The notes under the pieces: generated by a model
Told to the model about the DNA's origin: nothing
Databases searched by the model: none
What the model saw: only the letters and a program-made list of their open reading frames with translations
In this document: positions 15,197 to 23,870 of the stretch, piece by piece
How the letters are laid out: every line of letters begins with the position of its first letter
Numbering within the stretch: the first letter of the stretch is position 1
Translations under genes and position numbers: made by a program
Assembly (NCBI RefSeq): GCF_030227115.1
Contig: NZ_JASSUA010000001.1
Span: forward strand, 124,001 to 188,000
Direction: 5' to 3'
Source: Marinobacter sp. SS13-12
GTDB taxonomy: Bacteria > Pseudomonadota > Gammaproteobacteria > Pseudomonadales > Oleiphilaceae
DNA length: 64,000 bases

Positions 15197-15832
15197 ATGT
15201 CAGAACTCACGTTTTATACCCACCCCATGTCCCGCGGGCGCGTTGTACGCTGGATGCTGGAAGAAGTCGGCATTCCCTACACCGTTGAGACCATGGAATT
15301 CGGCCCGGACATGAAAACCCCGGAATACCTGGCCATCAACCCCATGGGCAAGGTGCCCGCCATCAAGCACGGCAACACCGTGGTGACCGAAGTGGCGGCC
15401 ATCTGCGCCTACCTGGCAGACCAGTTTCCGGACAGGAAGCTGGCGCCACCGCCGCAATCCCCTGAACGCGGCGCTTACTACCGCTGGCTGTTTTTCATGG
15501 CAGGCCCGTTTGAAATGGCAACGAGTGCACTGGCCTACGGCTGGAAAATCGATAGCGACAACGTACAGGCCGTCGGCTGTGGTCGCGTGGAAGATCCCAT
15601 CAATACCCTGGAGAAAGTACTGGGCCAGACGCCCTATATCTGTGGCGATCAGTTCACCGCTGCGGATGTGCTGGTCAGCAGCTATCTCTGGTGGGAAACG
15701 ATGCAGAAGAACATCCCGCCGAACGAGGTCTTCCAGGACTACATCAAGCGTACGGAAAGCAGACCGGCCGCCAGGCGTGCCAATGAACTGGACGATGCGC
15801 TGGCAGAAAAGATGAAACCTGAAACGGCGTGA
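15197..15832 (+). CDS. Glutathione S-transferase family protein
   Basis: The 211-residue soluble protein has a thioredoxin-like N-terminus (LTFYTHPMSRGRVVRWMLEEVGIPYTV). The Ser of PMSRGR is in the active-site position, and the cis-proline and glutathione motifs are NPMGKVPAIKHGNTVVTEVAAICAYLAD. A C-terminal helical domain holds the family N-capping motif as QFTAADVLVSSYLWW. It probably conjugates or reduces electrophiles with glutathione. AAGGAG lies just upstream of the ATG. Control by the divergent WYL regulator is likely from position. Confidence 0.92.
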   Translation: MSELTFYTHPMSRGRVVRWMLEEVGIPYTVETMEFGPDMKTPEYLAINPMGKVPAIKHGNTVVTEVAAICAYLADQFPDRKLAPPPQSPERGAYYRWLFFMAGPFEMATSALAYGWKIDSDNVQAVGCGRVEDPINTLEKVLGQTPYICGDQFTAADVLVSSYLWWETMQKNIPPNEVFQDYIKRTESRPAARRANELDDALAEKMKPETA

Positions 15833-15867
15833 TACCCTGATCGGGTAAATTCAGACAAGGAGGCGCA

Positions 15868-16374
15868 ATGCTCTGCTTCTGCTACGGCTCGAATATGTCA
15901 CAACGACGGCTTCAGGCCCGGGTTCCATCGGCACGATTCGTAGCCGTGGCAGAGCTCCCCACTCATCGGCTGCGTTTCCACAAGGCGGCGATGGACGGCT
16001 CCGCCAAATGCGACGCAGAAGAGACCGGTGATCCGGAAGATCGGGTCATGGGCGTGGTGTACGAGATCGCCGACAATGAAAAGCCGGACCTGGACCGACA
16101 TGAGGCGCTGGGGCGGGGATATGATGAAAAGCAGGTCAAGCTGACAACCGGGGAAGGTGCTCTTGGAGCCTGGATGTATTACGCCACCCGCATCAATGAC
16201 TCGCTGAAACCCTTCCACTGGTATAAGGACCACGTCCTCATCGGTGCCCGGGAAAACGGCCTTCCGGCCGACTACATTGCGCAGATTGAAGCCGTGATAT
16301 CCATCGACGATCCCAGGCCCGGTCGACATGAGCGGGAGTTGTCGATTTACGGTCAGCAGAAGAACGGCAACTGA
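15868..16374 (+). CDS. Gamma-glutamylcyclotransferase-like (AIG2-type) protein
   Basis: The 168-residue protein begins LCFCYGSNMSQRRLQARVPSARF, the YGSNM signature of the gamma-glutamylcyclotransferase fold. It continues with GVVYEIADNEKPDLDRHEALGRGYDEK, whose Glu (HEALG) matches the family's catalytic acid, and WMYYAT. The family splits gamma-glutamyl amino acids or amines to 5-oxoproline. It follows the GST gene by 35 bases with its own AAGGAGG, so both may be co-transcribed. A link to gamma-glutamylated polyamines of the next region is possible but unproven. Confidence 0.82.
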   Translation: MLCFCYGSNMSQRRLQARVPSARFVAVAELPTHRLRFHKAAMDGSAKCDAEETGDPEDRVMGVVYEIADNEKPDLDRHEALGRGYDEKQVKLTTGEGALGAWMYYATRINDSLKPFHWYKDHVLIGARENGLPADYIAQIEAVISIDDPRPGRHERELSIYGQQKNGN

Positions 16375-16378
16375 GCAA

Positions 16379-17662
16379 TTACACCCCCAACCGATCCCGC
16401 AACCCGTAATACCAGGCTCCCAATGCCGTTAACGGCACCCTGAATGCCCGCCCGCCCGGGAACGGGTAGTGCGGCAGGCTGGCGAAGGCGTCGAAGCATT
16501 CTGCCTGGCCCTGGACAGCCAGCGCCAGGGCTTTGCCCGCCACATGGGTGAAGGTAACGCCATGGCCAGAGCAGCCCTGGGAATAGAATACGTTGTCCTG
16601 TAGCCGGCCCATCTGTGGCAGGCGTGACAGGGTGAGCAGGAAGTTGCCGGTCCAGGCGTAGTCGATTTTTACTTGCGCCAGCTCCGGGAAGGTTTTCAGC
16701 ATGTTGGGGCGGATCAGCCGCTCGATGTTGGCCGGGTCGCGGGCACCGTAGACGACGCCACCGCCGTAGATCAGGCGCTTGTCGCCGGAGAGGCGGAAGT
16801 AATCCAGCAGGTAGTTGCAGTCCTCCACGCAGTTGTCTTCGGGCAAAAGTCGTTTTGCGGTGGCCTCATCAAGAGGCTCGGTGGCGATGATCTGCGAGCC
16901 GCAGGGCATGGACTTGGCGCCCAGCTCCGGCACCAGTCCGCCCAGGTAGGCATTACCGGCCAGAACAACGAACTGTGCCTTCACCTCTCCTTCCCTGGTT
17001 TTCACCGTTGCCGGCTGGCCGGGAAGAATCTGTAAGACTTCGGAATGTTCGTGGATGACTCCGCCCCGGGATTCCAGTGCTGCTGCCTCGCCCAGCGCCA
17101 GGTTCAGCGGATGGATATGCCCGCCCGTGTGGTCAATGGCGCCACCGACGTAACGGTCGGTGCCGACACGGGCGCGGATAGCTTCCTGGTCCAGCAGTTC
17201 CAGTTTGTCATAGCCGAACCGTCGCCACAGCGCCTGCTGTGCTTCCAGATGTTTGAGCTGGCGCGGGTTCAGGGCCGCGAAAATGCCACCCTCTTTCAAG
17301 TCGCACCGGATACGGTAATCCCTCACCCGCTGCCGGATGATCTGGCTGCCTTCAAAAGCCATGTCCGCCAGCAGTCGCAGATGGTCTGGCCTGGTCTGGC
17401 GTTCGATACTGTCCAGATCCCGGCTGAAACTGTTTACGATCTGGCCGCCGTTGCGGCCGGAAGCACCCCAGCCCACCGTTGCCGCTTCCAGCACCACCAC
17501 CCGGAAACCGGCCTCTGCCAGAAACAGCGCGGTGGATAAGCCGGTGTAACCGGCACCCACTACGCACACGTCCGCCTCGCATTGACCCTGCAATGCCGGG
17601 CGTCGGGGTGCCTTGTTCGCCGAGGCTGCGTAATAGGAAGGAACCGGGGGATACTGGGTCAT
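16379..17662 (-). CDS. puuB: Gamma-glutamylputrescine oxidase-like FAD enzyme
   Basis: The ATG at 17662 gives MTQYPPVPSYYAAS, the normal family N-terminus; the reading frame stays open further upstream but that stretch looks non-coding. The 427-residue DAO-type flavoprotein has ADVCVVGAGYTGLSTALFLAEAG and GWGASGRNGGQI, typical of PuuB. The C-terminal motif is FYSQGCSGHGVTFTHVAGKALA. It would oxidise gamma-glutamylputrescine to the gamma-glutamyl aldehyde with release of ammonia and H2O2. The neighbouring puuC- and puuA-like genes and potFGHI support that role. No strong ribosome site is visible, so the exact start is less certain. Confidence 0.85.
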   Translation of the reverse strand: MTQYPPVPSYYAASANKAPRRPALQGQCEADVCVVGAGYTGLSTALFLAEAGFRVVVLEAATVGWGASGRNGGQIVNSFSRDLDSIERQTRPDHLRLLADMAFEGSQIIRQRVRDYRIRCDLKEGGIFAALNPRQLKHLEAQQALWRRFGYDKLELLDQEAIRARVGTDRYVGGAIDHTGGHIHPLNLALGEAAALESRGGVIHEHSEVLQILPGQPATVKTREGEVKAQFVVLAGNAYLGGLVPELGAKSMPCGSQIIATEPLDEATAKRLLPEDNCVEDCNYLLDYFRLSGDKRLIYGGGVVYGARDPANIERLIRPNMLKTFPELAQVKIDYAWTGNFLLTLSRLPQMGRLQDNVFYSQGCSGHGVTFTHVAGKALALAVQGQAECFDAFASLPHYPFPGGRAFRVPLTALGAWYYGLRDRLGV

Positions 17663-17876
17663 AATGGGCGCCGTACAGGGTGACGAGCTGATCAGGGGTT
17701 GATCAGGGGGTAGAACAGAGAGCAATCCGGAGGCGGCCGGGAAAAGCGGACGCCGACACAAGTTTATGCCAGGACCCGACATTCGGGAAGACAGGTTCTT
17801 CTACCTATACCAGGGGCCGCGATTGTCCGCGAAAGTGCTGCTATGATTGACCAATTCCCTTGCCTGAGAGCCTGCC

Positions 17877-19406
17877 ATGAGCCATCCCGAACGTTCCACC
17901 GCGCCCTCCACAACACCCGCTGACCAGGCCGGCTGGCAGGCCATGGCAGATCAACTCAGCATTGAAAGCCGAGCCTATGTGAATGGTGCTTTTCAATGGG
18001 CTGTTAACGGAGAGACCTTTTCCTGCATCAGCCCGGTGGACGGGCGTGAGCTGACCCGGGTTGCCAGTTGCGACCAGGCCGATGCCGACCTTGCTGTAAC
18101 CGCCGCCAGGAAAGCTTTCGAAAGCGGCGACTGGAGCCAACTGGCACCCGCCAGACGCAAGTCCGTTCTCATTCGCTTCGCTGAACTGATCGAGGCCCAT
18201 GGCGACGAACTGGCCCTGCTGGAAACCCTCGACATGGGCAAACCGGTCAGCCACGCCCGTGCCGTGGATGTACCGGCAACCGCCCGCGCTATTCGCTGGA
18301 CTGCTGAAGCCATCGACAAGGTGTATGGCGAACTGGCTGCTACACCCCACGACCAGATTGGTATGATTTCCCGGGAGCCCATGGGTGTGGTGGCCGCCAT
18401 CGTGCCCTGGAACTTCCCGATGATCATGGCGTCCTGGAAGATTGCCCCGGCCCTCGCCACAGGAAACTCGGTCATCCTCAAGCCTTCCGAGAAATCCCCA
18501 CTCACGGCTATTCGCCTGGCTGCCCTGGCAGAGGAAGCCGGCATTCCCGCTGGCGTATTCAACGTGCTGCCCGGCTATGGCCACACTGCAGGCAAGGCCC
18601 TGGCCCTGCATATGGATGTGGACTGCCTGGTGTTCACGGGCTCCACCAACGTTGCCAAGCAACTGATGATCTACGCTGGTCAGTCCAACATGAAACGGGT
18701 GTGGCTGGAGGCCGGCGGCAAAAGCCCCAACATCGTCTTTGCGGATGCGCCGGATCTGAAAAAAGCCGCGGCAGAAGCGGCCACCGCCATTGCTTTTAAC
18801 CAGGGCGAAGTGTGCACTGCCGGCAGCCGGTTGTTGGTGGAAGAAAGCATTCGTGCCGAGTTCATCGGCCTGATTCGCGAAGCCCTGAAAACCTGGCACC
18901 CCGGCCATCCCCTGGACCCGGCAACGACCTGTGGTGCCATTGTCGATCGGGCCCAGCTCGACCGCATCATTGAATACATCGGCATCGGCCAGTCCGAAGG
19001 CGCAACACTGGTGGAGGGCGGCAAGCGAGTGATGGAAGAAACGGGCGGCCTTTTTGTTCAGCCCACGGTGTTTGATGGGGTGAATAATAAGATGCGGATC
19101 GCCTCGGAGGAAATCTTCGGGCCGGTGTTGTCAGTGATCGGTTTCAAGACGGCTGAGGAAGCCATTACCATTGCCAACGATTCGATCTACGGTCTGGCGG
19201 CGGCGGTGTGGACCTCCAACATCAACACCGCCCACAAAGTGGCCAAGGCGCTCAGGGCAGGCAGCGTGTGGATCAATCATTACGACGGCGGGGACATGAC
19301 CGCGCCCTTCGGTGGCTTCAAGCAGTCCGGCAACGGCCGCGACAAGTCCCTGCACGCCTTCGACAAGTACACCGAAATCAAGGCCACCTGGCTGGTGATT
19401 GAGTAG
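17877..19406 (+). CDS. puuC: Gamma-glutamyl-gamma-aminobutyraldehyde dehydrogenase-like ALDH
   Basis: The 509-residue NAD(P)-dependent aldehyde dehydrogenase shows VVAAIVPWNFPMIMASWKIAPALATGN, the catalytic glutamate motif LEAGGKSPNIVFADAP and the catalytic cysteine in NQGEVCTAGSRLLVEE. The length is normal, including the N-terminal extension typical of PuuC. It would oxidise gamma-glutamyl-aminobutyraldehyde, the product of the PuuB-like enzyme. The gene is divergent from puuB (214-base gap) and converges on puuA. Other aldehyde substrates cannot be excluded from sequence. Confidence 0.85.
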   Translation: MSHPERSTAPSTTPADQAGWQAMADQLSIESRAYVNGAFQWAVNGETFSCISPVDGRELTRVASCDQADADLAVTAARKAFESGDWSQLAPARRKSVLIRFAELIEAHGDELALLETLDMGKPVSHARAVDVPATARAIRWTAEAIDKVYGELAATPHDQIGMISREPMGVVAAIVPWNFPMIMASWKIAPALATGNSVILKPSEKSPLTAIRLAALAEEAGIPAGVFNVLPGYGHTAGKALALHMDVDCLVFTGSTNVAKQLMIYAGQSNMKRVWLEAGGKSPNIVFADAPDLKKAAAEAATAIAFNQGEVCTAGSRLLVEESIRAEFIGLIREALKTWHPGHPLDPATTCGAIVDRAQLDRIIEYIGIGQSEGATLVEGGKRVMEETGGLFVQPTVFDGVNNKMRIASEEIFGPVLSVIGFKTAEEAITIANDSIYGLAAAVWTSNINTAHKVAKALRAGSVWINHYDGGDMTAPFGGFKQSGNGRDKSLHAFDKYTEIKATWLVIE

Positions 19407-19414
19407 TCAAGGCT

Positions 19415-20779
19415 TTACACCGTGTGCAGATACCACAGGTATTCCAGGTCCGAGATGGTCATCTCGAACTCGTTCAGTTCGTGCTCCTTGCAGGCCACGA
19501 ACACATCCAGGAACTGGCTGCCCAGGTACTCAGCCATCACCGCTGACTGGCCAAGCTCCCGCAACGCATCCCGCAGGTTGTTCACCAGGCTGGCCTCGTG
19601 CTGCTCATGGGCGTTGCCCACTGTCACCGGCGGCGGCTCGATCCTGTTGGTAATGCCATAGTGAATGCCCGCCAGCACCGCTGCCATCAGCAGGTATGGG
19701 TTGGCGTCCGCACCAGCGACGCGGTGCTCAATGCGCAGTGCTTCGGGATCTCCACCAGGCAGGCGTAACGATGCGGTACGGTTATCCACACCCCAGGTCG
19801 CCGCGCTGGGCACGTAATACTCCGGGCTGAACCGGCGATACGAGTTGATGTTGGGGCAGAACAGCGCCATGGCATCGTTCATGGTGGCCACCAGCCCGCC
19901 GATTGCCCACCGCAGAATATCGTTTGGTTGCTCCGCATCGCCGGCGAACACGTTGCGCCCTTCCCCATCCACCAGGCTCACATGCAGGTGCATGCCGCTG
20001 CCCGCCTGGCTGTGGTAAGGCTTCGCCATGAAGGTGGTGTCCATCTCGTGGTCGTAGGCCATGTTCTTGATCAGGCGCTTGAGCAGGGTGGCGTGATCGC
20101 AGGCTCGCACGGCATCGTCCACGTAATGCAGGTTCACCTCGAACTGGCCGGGGGCGGATTCCGCCACCAGTGCATCCGCCGGCAATTCCTGCTCATGGGC
20201 CGCATCCAGCACATCCGCCAGGAATTCCGCGTACTCGTCCAGATCATCTATGGAATAGGCCTGGGTACCTGCCGGACGCTTACCGGAAATGGGCGACTTG
20301 GGCGGCTGGGGGCGGCCGGCCAGGTTCTCCTGGTCGATCAGGTAGAACTCCAGTTCATAGGCGGCAACCGGGGTCAGCCCCAGCTCCTCGAAACGCCTGA
20401 CGATGTTCTGCAGCACCACGCGAGGGTCCGCGAAGAACGGCGTTTCCCGATCCAGCTCGTACATGGTCAAAAGCAGCTGTGCAGTCGGCCGCTTCTGCCA
20501 GGGTTCCATGGTCAGGGTGGCGTCGATGGGCAGGCACACCCGGTCCGCCTCGCCAATGTCCAGGCCCAGGCCGGTTTCTTCGACGGTAGTGCCCTGGATG
20601 TTCAGGGCAAAGATCGAGGCCGGCATGGCCACACCCCGCTCAAACACTTTCGCAAGCGACGACGGGTCCACCCGCTTGCCGCGAACAATGCCATTCATAT
20701 CCGGAATCAGCAGGTCAACAAACTGCAGCTCGGGATGCGCCTGAAGAAATGCGTTAGCACTCGCAAAACCAGAACCCAT
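19415..20779 (-). CDS. puuA: Glutamine-synthetase-family gamma-glutamylputrescine synthetase
   Basis: The 454-residue protein has the GS fold without the adenylylation-site sequence of GlnA. An N-terminal part (FVDLLIPDMNGIVRGKRVDPSS) precedes catalytic motifs AYELEFYLID, QFEVNLHY, GSGMHLHVSLVDGEGRN and the C-terminal RIEHRVAGADANPYLLMAAVLAG. GS-like proteins of this type ligate glutamate to putrescine or other amines. Placement beside puuC/puuB and potFGHI supports putrescine. Its stop lies eight bases from the convergent puuC stop, with no clear hairpin between them. Confidence 0.87.
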   Translation of the reverse strand: MGSGFASANAFLQAHPELQFVDLLIPDMNGIVRGKRVDPSSLAKVFERGVAMPASIFALNIQGTTVEETGLGLDIGEADRVCLPIDATLTMEPWQKRPTAQLLLTMYELDRETPFFADPRVVLQNIVRRFEELGLTPVAAYELEFYLIDQENLAGRPQPPKSPISGKRPAGTQAYSIDDLDEYAEFLADVLDAAHEQELPADALVAESAPGQFEVNLHYVDDAVRACDHATLLKRLIKNMAYDHEMDTTFMAKPYHSQAGSGMHLHVSLVDGEGRNVFAGDAEQPNDILRWAIGGLVATMNDAMALFCPNINSYRRFSPEYYVPSAATWGVDNRTASLRLPGGDPEALRIEHRVAGADANPYLLMAAVLAGIHYGITNRIEPPPVTVGNAHEQHEASLVNNLRDALRELGQSAVMAEYLGSQFLDVFVACKEHELNEFEMTISDLEYLWYLHTV

Positions 20780-20973
20780 AAGGAAAGCCTTCCAGAACTC
20801 GAACAGGCCTGTGGCGAGGGGCCGGCACAGGGGGTTTCAAGGCTCCTTTATCCTGCTTTCCGGGGCATTTTGCAATATAGGGATAAACCACGCTCAATAC
20901 CTCGCCCTATTTCCCGGCGCATACTATGCTCAATGCATTACCAACCGCCGGCGGTCAGGGAGGGACACCGACC

Positions 20974-21639
20974 ATGAACTACATGCCAACCACCATTCTT
21001 GCTTTGGGCCTTTTGGCTCTTACCTCCTGGGCTCAGGCGGCCACCACGGGGGATGCCTCCCGTGGTGCCGAAGCTGCGGCCACCTGCACCGCTTGCCACC
21101 AGCCTGATGGCTCCGGCAAGAATAACGAACAGGGCGAATCCTGGCCTCGGCTGGCCGGCCTGAACGCCGAGTACATTGCCAAGCAGTTGCGTGACTACAA
21201 ATCCGGTGAGCGCGAGAACGCCACCATGAAATCCTTTGCCAACATGCTGTCGGACCAGCAGATTCTGGATGTTGCCCGGTACTACAGTGAGATGACCCCC
21301 ACGCACGGCCAGGAGAGCACAGATGCCAGCGAGGCGGTTCTCCAGCGGGGCCAGAAGCTGGCCGAAAGAGGTGACTGGTCGAAGTATATTGTTTCCTGCA
21401 AGAGTTGCCACGGCCCTGAGAACCAGGGCGCCGGCGCAGCATTTCCAGGCATTGCCGGGCAGCATGCCCGGTATATCGAGGCGCAACTGAAGGCCTGGCA
21501 GTCAGAGACCCGCAAGAACGACCCGCAGGACCTTATGGGCTCCATTGCCAGACGTCTGAACGACGAGGACATCCAGGCTGTCGCCGCCTGGCTTGCAGCC
21601 CAACCGCCCGTGCTTAATACAGAGGAGTCGCAGCCATGA
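20974..21639 (+). CDS. tsdB: Diheme cytochrome c4-type protein, TsdB-like
   Basis: The ATG at 20974 has a GGGAGGG site upstream and gives a 221-residue periplasmic protein with a signal peptide (LGLLALTSWAQA, cut near residue 22). Two heme-binding motifs are visible, CTACH (38-42) and CKSCH (142-146), one in each half of a duplicated cytochrome c4 fold. Each half has a later Met candidate for the sixth ligand. It overlaps the next gene by four bases (ATGA at 21636-21639). A c4-type diheme protein encoded directly before a TsdA-like enzyme is the TsdB arrangement, where it accepts electrons from thiosulfate oxidation. Confidence 0.8.
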   Translation: MNYMPTTILALGLLALTSWAQAATTGDASRGAEAAATCTACHQPDGSGKNNEQGESWPRLAGLNAEYIAKQLRDYKSGERENATMKSFANMLSDQQILDVARYYSEMTPTHGQESTDASEAVLQRGQKLAERGDWSKYIVSCKSCHGPENQGAGAAFPGIAGQHARYIEAQLKAWQSETRKNDPQDLMGSIARRLNDEDIQAVAAWLAAQPPVLNTEESQP

Positions 21640-22646
21640 AGTCACCATTTGCTTATGCCGTGCTGTCAGGTTCTCTTCTTTGTTCGACGGGGGTTGTTGC
21701 GAGCGACCACACAGAGGACTACATCAATACCCTGACCGAACTGGGTTTTCCAGCGCCGGAAGACAATGAACTGGTCCATATCCCGCCGACCCTGGAAGAT
21801 CTTGAGCAATCCGACATGCACCCGGAGCTCAAGCGGGTGATTCGCCGGGGCCACGACCTGTTCACCAATACACAGCAGCTTCGCGGCGAGAACGTTTTCA
21901 ATAATATGAACTGTTCCAACTGCCACCTTGGTGAAGGCCGTATGCCCTTCAGCGCCCCGGTCTGGCCGGCAGCGGTCACTTTGCCCGGCTACCGAGGCAA
22001 GAATGACCACGTCAATAACCTGGAGGAGCGTATTGCCGGCTGCTTTACGTACTCCATGAACGGCAGACCACCCGCGTATGGCAGCGACAATATGGTCGCC
22101 ATAACGGCGTATCATCAGTGGCTCGCCAAGGGCGTGGAAATGTACCCGGAAAAACCGATCTATGGTCGCGGTTTCCCGGCACCGGAGCGCCCGGAGCAAC
22201 TGAGTTACGCGAACGGTGAGCAGCTGTTCAATGACAAATGCGCCGCATGTCACGGGGAAGACGGCCAGGGCCTTCGCGTTGATGGGCAGACGGTGTTTCC
22301 TGCGCCCTGGGGTGACGGCTCCAATAACTGGGGTGCCGGCATCGTGCGATTGGTTACCGCAGCCGGTTTTATCAAGAACAACATGCCGTTGGGTCAACCG
22401 TTATCCCTGACGGACCAGGAAGCCTGGAATATCGCCTACTATATGAACAGCCAGGAGCGCCCTCAGGACCCCCGCTACACCGGCGATATAGAGGAAACCC
22501 TCGAGAAATACGGCCCGACCTTCCACAAGCATTCACTGTACGGCCAGACCCGGGAATCCGACGGCAAGGTGCTGGGTGACCATTCCAATACAGGCGATAA
22601 GGACTTCCTGCAGCCGGAATCGGTTCATCCACGAACGTTTGAATAA
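21636..22646 (+). CDS. tsdA: Thiosulfate dehydrogenase (tetrathionate-forming), TsdA-like
   Basis: The 336-residue exported diheme cytochrome has a signal peptide (to about residue 23), CSNCH at 93-97 and CAACH at 202-206. Cys136 in RIAGCFTYSMNG fits the unusual cysteine heme ligand of TsdA, and NNM (M250) fits the second-heme methionine. WGAGIVRL...AAGFIKNNMP and YYMNSQERP are family-like. TsdA interconverts thiosulfate and tetrathionate in the periplasm. It is coupled to the TsdB-like gene. Assignment by motif recall; direction of the reaction in vivo is unknown. Confidence 0.85.
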   Translation: MKSPFAYAVLSGSLLCSTGVVASDHTEDYINTLTELGFPAPEDNELVHIPPTLEDLEQSDMHPELKRVIRRGHDLFTNTQQLRGENVFNNMNCSNCHLGEGRMPFSAPVWPAAVTLPGYRGKNDHVNNLEERIAGCFTYSMNGRPPAYGSDNMVAITAYHQWLAKGVEMYPEKPIYGRGFPAPERPEQLSYANGEQLFNDKCAACHGEDGQGLRVDGQTVFPAPWGDGSNNWGAGIVRLVTAAGFIKNNMPLGQPLSLTDQEAWNIAYYMNSQERPQDPRYTGDIEETLEKYGPTFHKHSLYGQTRESDGKVLGDHSNTGDKDFLQPESVHPRTFE

Positions 22647-22760
22647 AATTATGTAGCGTACCTTGCGTTCTCGTGATAAATATCGCGCGAAAGACCTGCA
22701 AAATACTGCGTGCGTCCTGCACGCTTTGTATCCATCCCTTTTCTACGAGGGACACTACCG

Positions 22761-23867
22761 ATGTTGAAGTTGTATAAGCCAGCGGCCCTTGCCGCCGCTA
22801 TTGCTGTGTCATTGGGTGCGCCGTCTGCCTTCGCGGCAGAAGAAGTGCGTGTGTACAACTGGTCCGATTACATTGCCGAAGACACGCTGGAGAAGTTCAC
22901 CGCGGAAACCGGCATCAAGGTGATCTACGACGTTTACGACAGTAACGAGATCCTGGAGGCGGCACTGCTTTCCGGCCGTTCCGGCTATGATCTGGTGGTG
23001 CCCTCCAACCATTATGTGGCCAAGCAGATTTCTGCCCAGGCGTTTGTGCCGCTGGACCAGGACAAGTTGCCGAACATGGCCAATCTGAACCCGGACCTGA
23101 TGGACGACCTGGAAAAGGTCGATCCGGGCAGCCAATTCTCCCTGCCTTATCTGTGGGGTACTAATGGCTATGGCTACAACGAAGGCCGCATTCAGGAAAT
23201 CCTGGGTGACGACGCGCCCACGGACTCCTGGGCCCTGGTGTTTGATCCCGAGGTGACCGGCAAACTGGCCGCCGGCGGCTGTGGCATTGCCATGCTGGAT
23301 TCCGGTGAGGAAATGGTACGTGCAGCCATGGCCTACATTGGCCTGGACCCGAACAGCATCAACGCCGAGGACATCAAAAAAGGCGGCGAGGTGATCAGGG
23401 CCATCCGCCCGAACGTGACCTACTTCCACTCGTCCCGTTATATCGCCGACCTGGCAAACGGTGATCTGTGCGTCGCCGCCGGCTATTCCGGTGACATACT
23501 GCAGGCCGCTGCCCGCGCTGAAGAAGCCGGCAATGGTAACGTGATCCGTTACACCATCCCCAAGGAAGGTGCGGTGCTGTGGTTTGACATGATGACCATT
23601 CCGGCGGGCGCTCCCAACGTGGAAAACGCCCACAAGCTGATGGACTTCCTGATGCGCCCGGAAATCATCGCGGACGTGACCAATTACGTGTGGTACGCCA
23701 ACCCGAACAAGCCGGCGAACGAGTTTGTTGATCCGGAGATCCTCAATGACACCAGCATCTACCCCACCGATGAGGTGATGAAGAAGCTGTACATCATGGA
23801 AGGTCGGCCTCAGAACATCCAACGCCTGATGACCCGCACCTGGACCAACGTGAAGTCTGGTCGTTAA
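22761..23867 (+). CDS. potF: Putrescine ABC transporter periplasmic binding protein
   Basis: The ATG at 22761, preceded by GAGG, gives a 368-residue protein with a signal peptide (AAIAVSLGAPSAFA). The mature start EEVRVYNWSDYI is typical of PotD/PotF/SpuD, where the Trp and Asp stack on and bind the polyamine. Further binding-site segments are YDVYDSNEILEA, PYLWGTNGYGYN and AAGYSGDI. It is followed by ATPase and two permease genes in the order F-G-H-I. The neighbouring puu genes make putrescine the most likely ligand. The 114-base upstream gap has no convincing hexamer pair that I can name. Confidence 0.92.
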   Translation: MLKLYKPAALAAAIAVSLGAPSAFAAEEVRVYNWSDYIAEDTLEKFTAETGIKVIYDVYDSNEILEAALLSGRSGYDLVVPSNHYVAKQISAQAFVPLDQDKLPNMANLNPDLMDDLEKVDPGSQFSLPYLWGTNGYGYNEGRIQEILGDDAPTDSWALVFDPEVTGKLAAGGCGIAMLDSGEEMVRAAMAYIGLDPNSINAEDIKKGGEVIRAIRPNVTYFHSSRYIADLANGDLCVAAGYSGDILQAAARAEEAGNGNVIRYTIPKEGAVLWFDMMTIPAGAPNVENAHKLMDFLMRPEIIADVTNYVWYANPNKPANEFVDPEILNDTSIYPTDEVMKKLYIMEGRPQNIQRLMTRTWTNVKSGR

Positions 23868-23870
23868 GGG

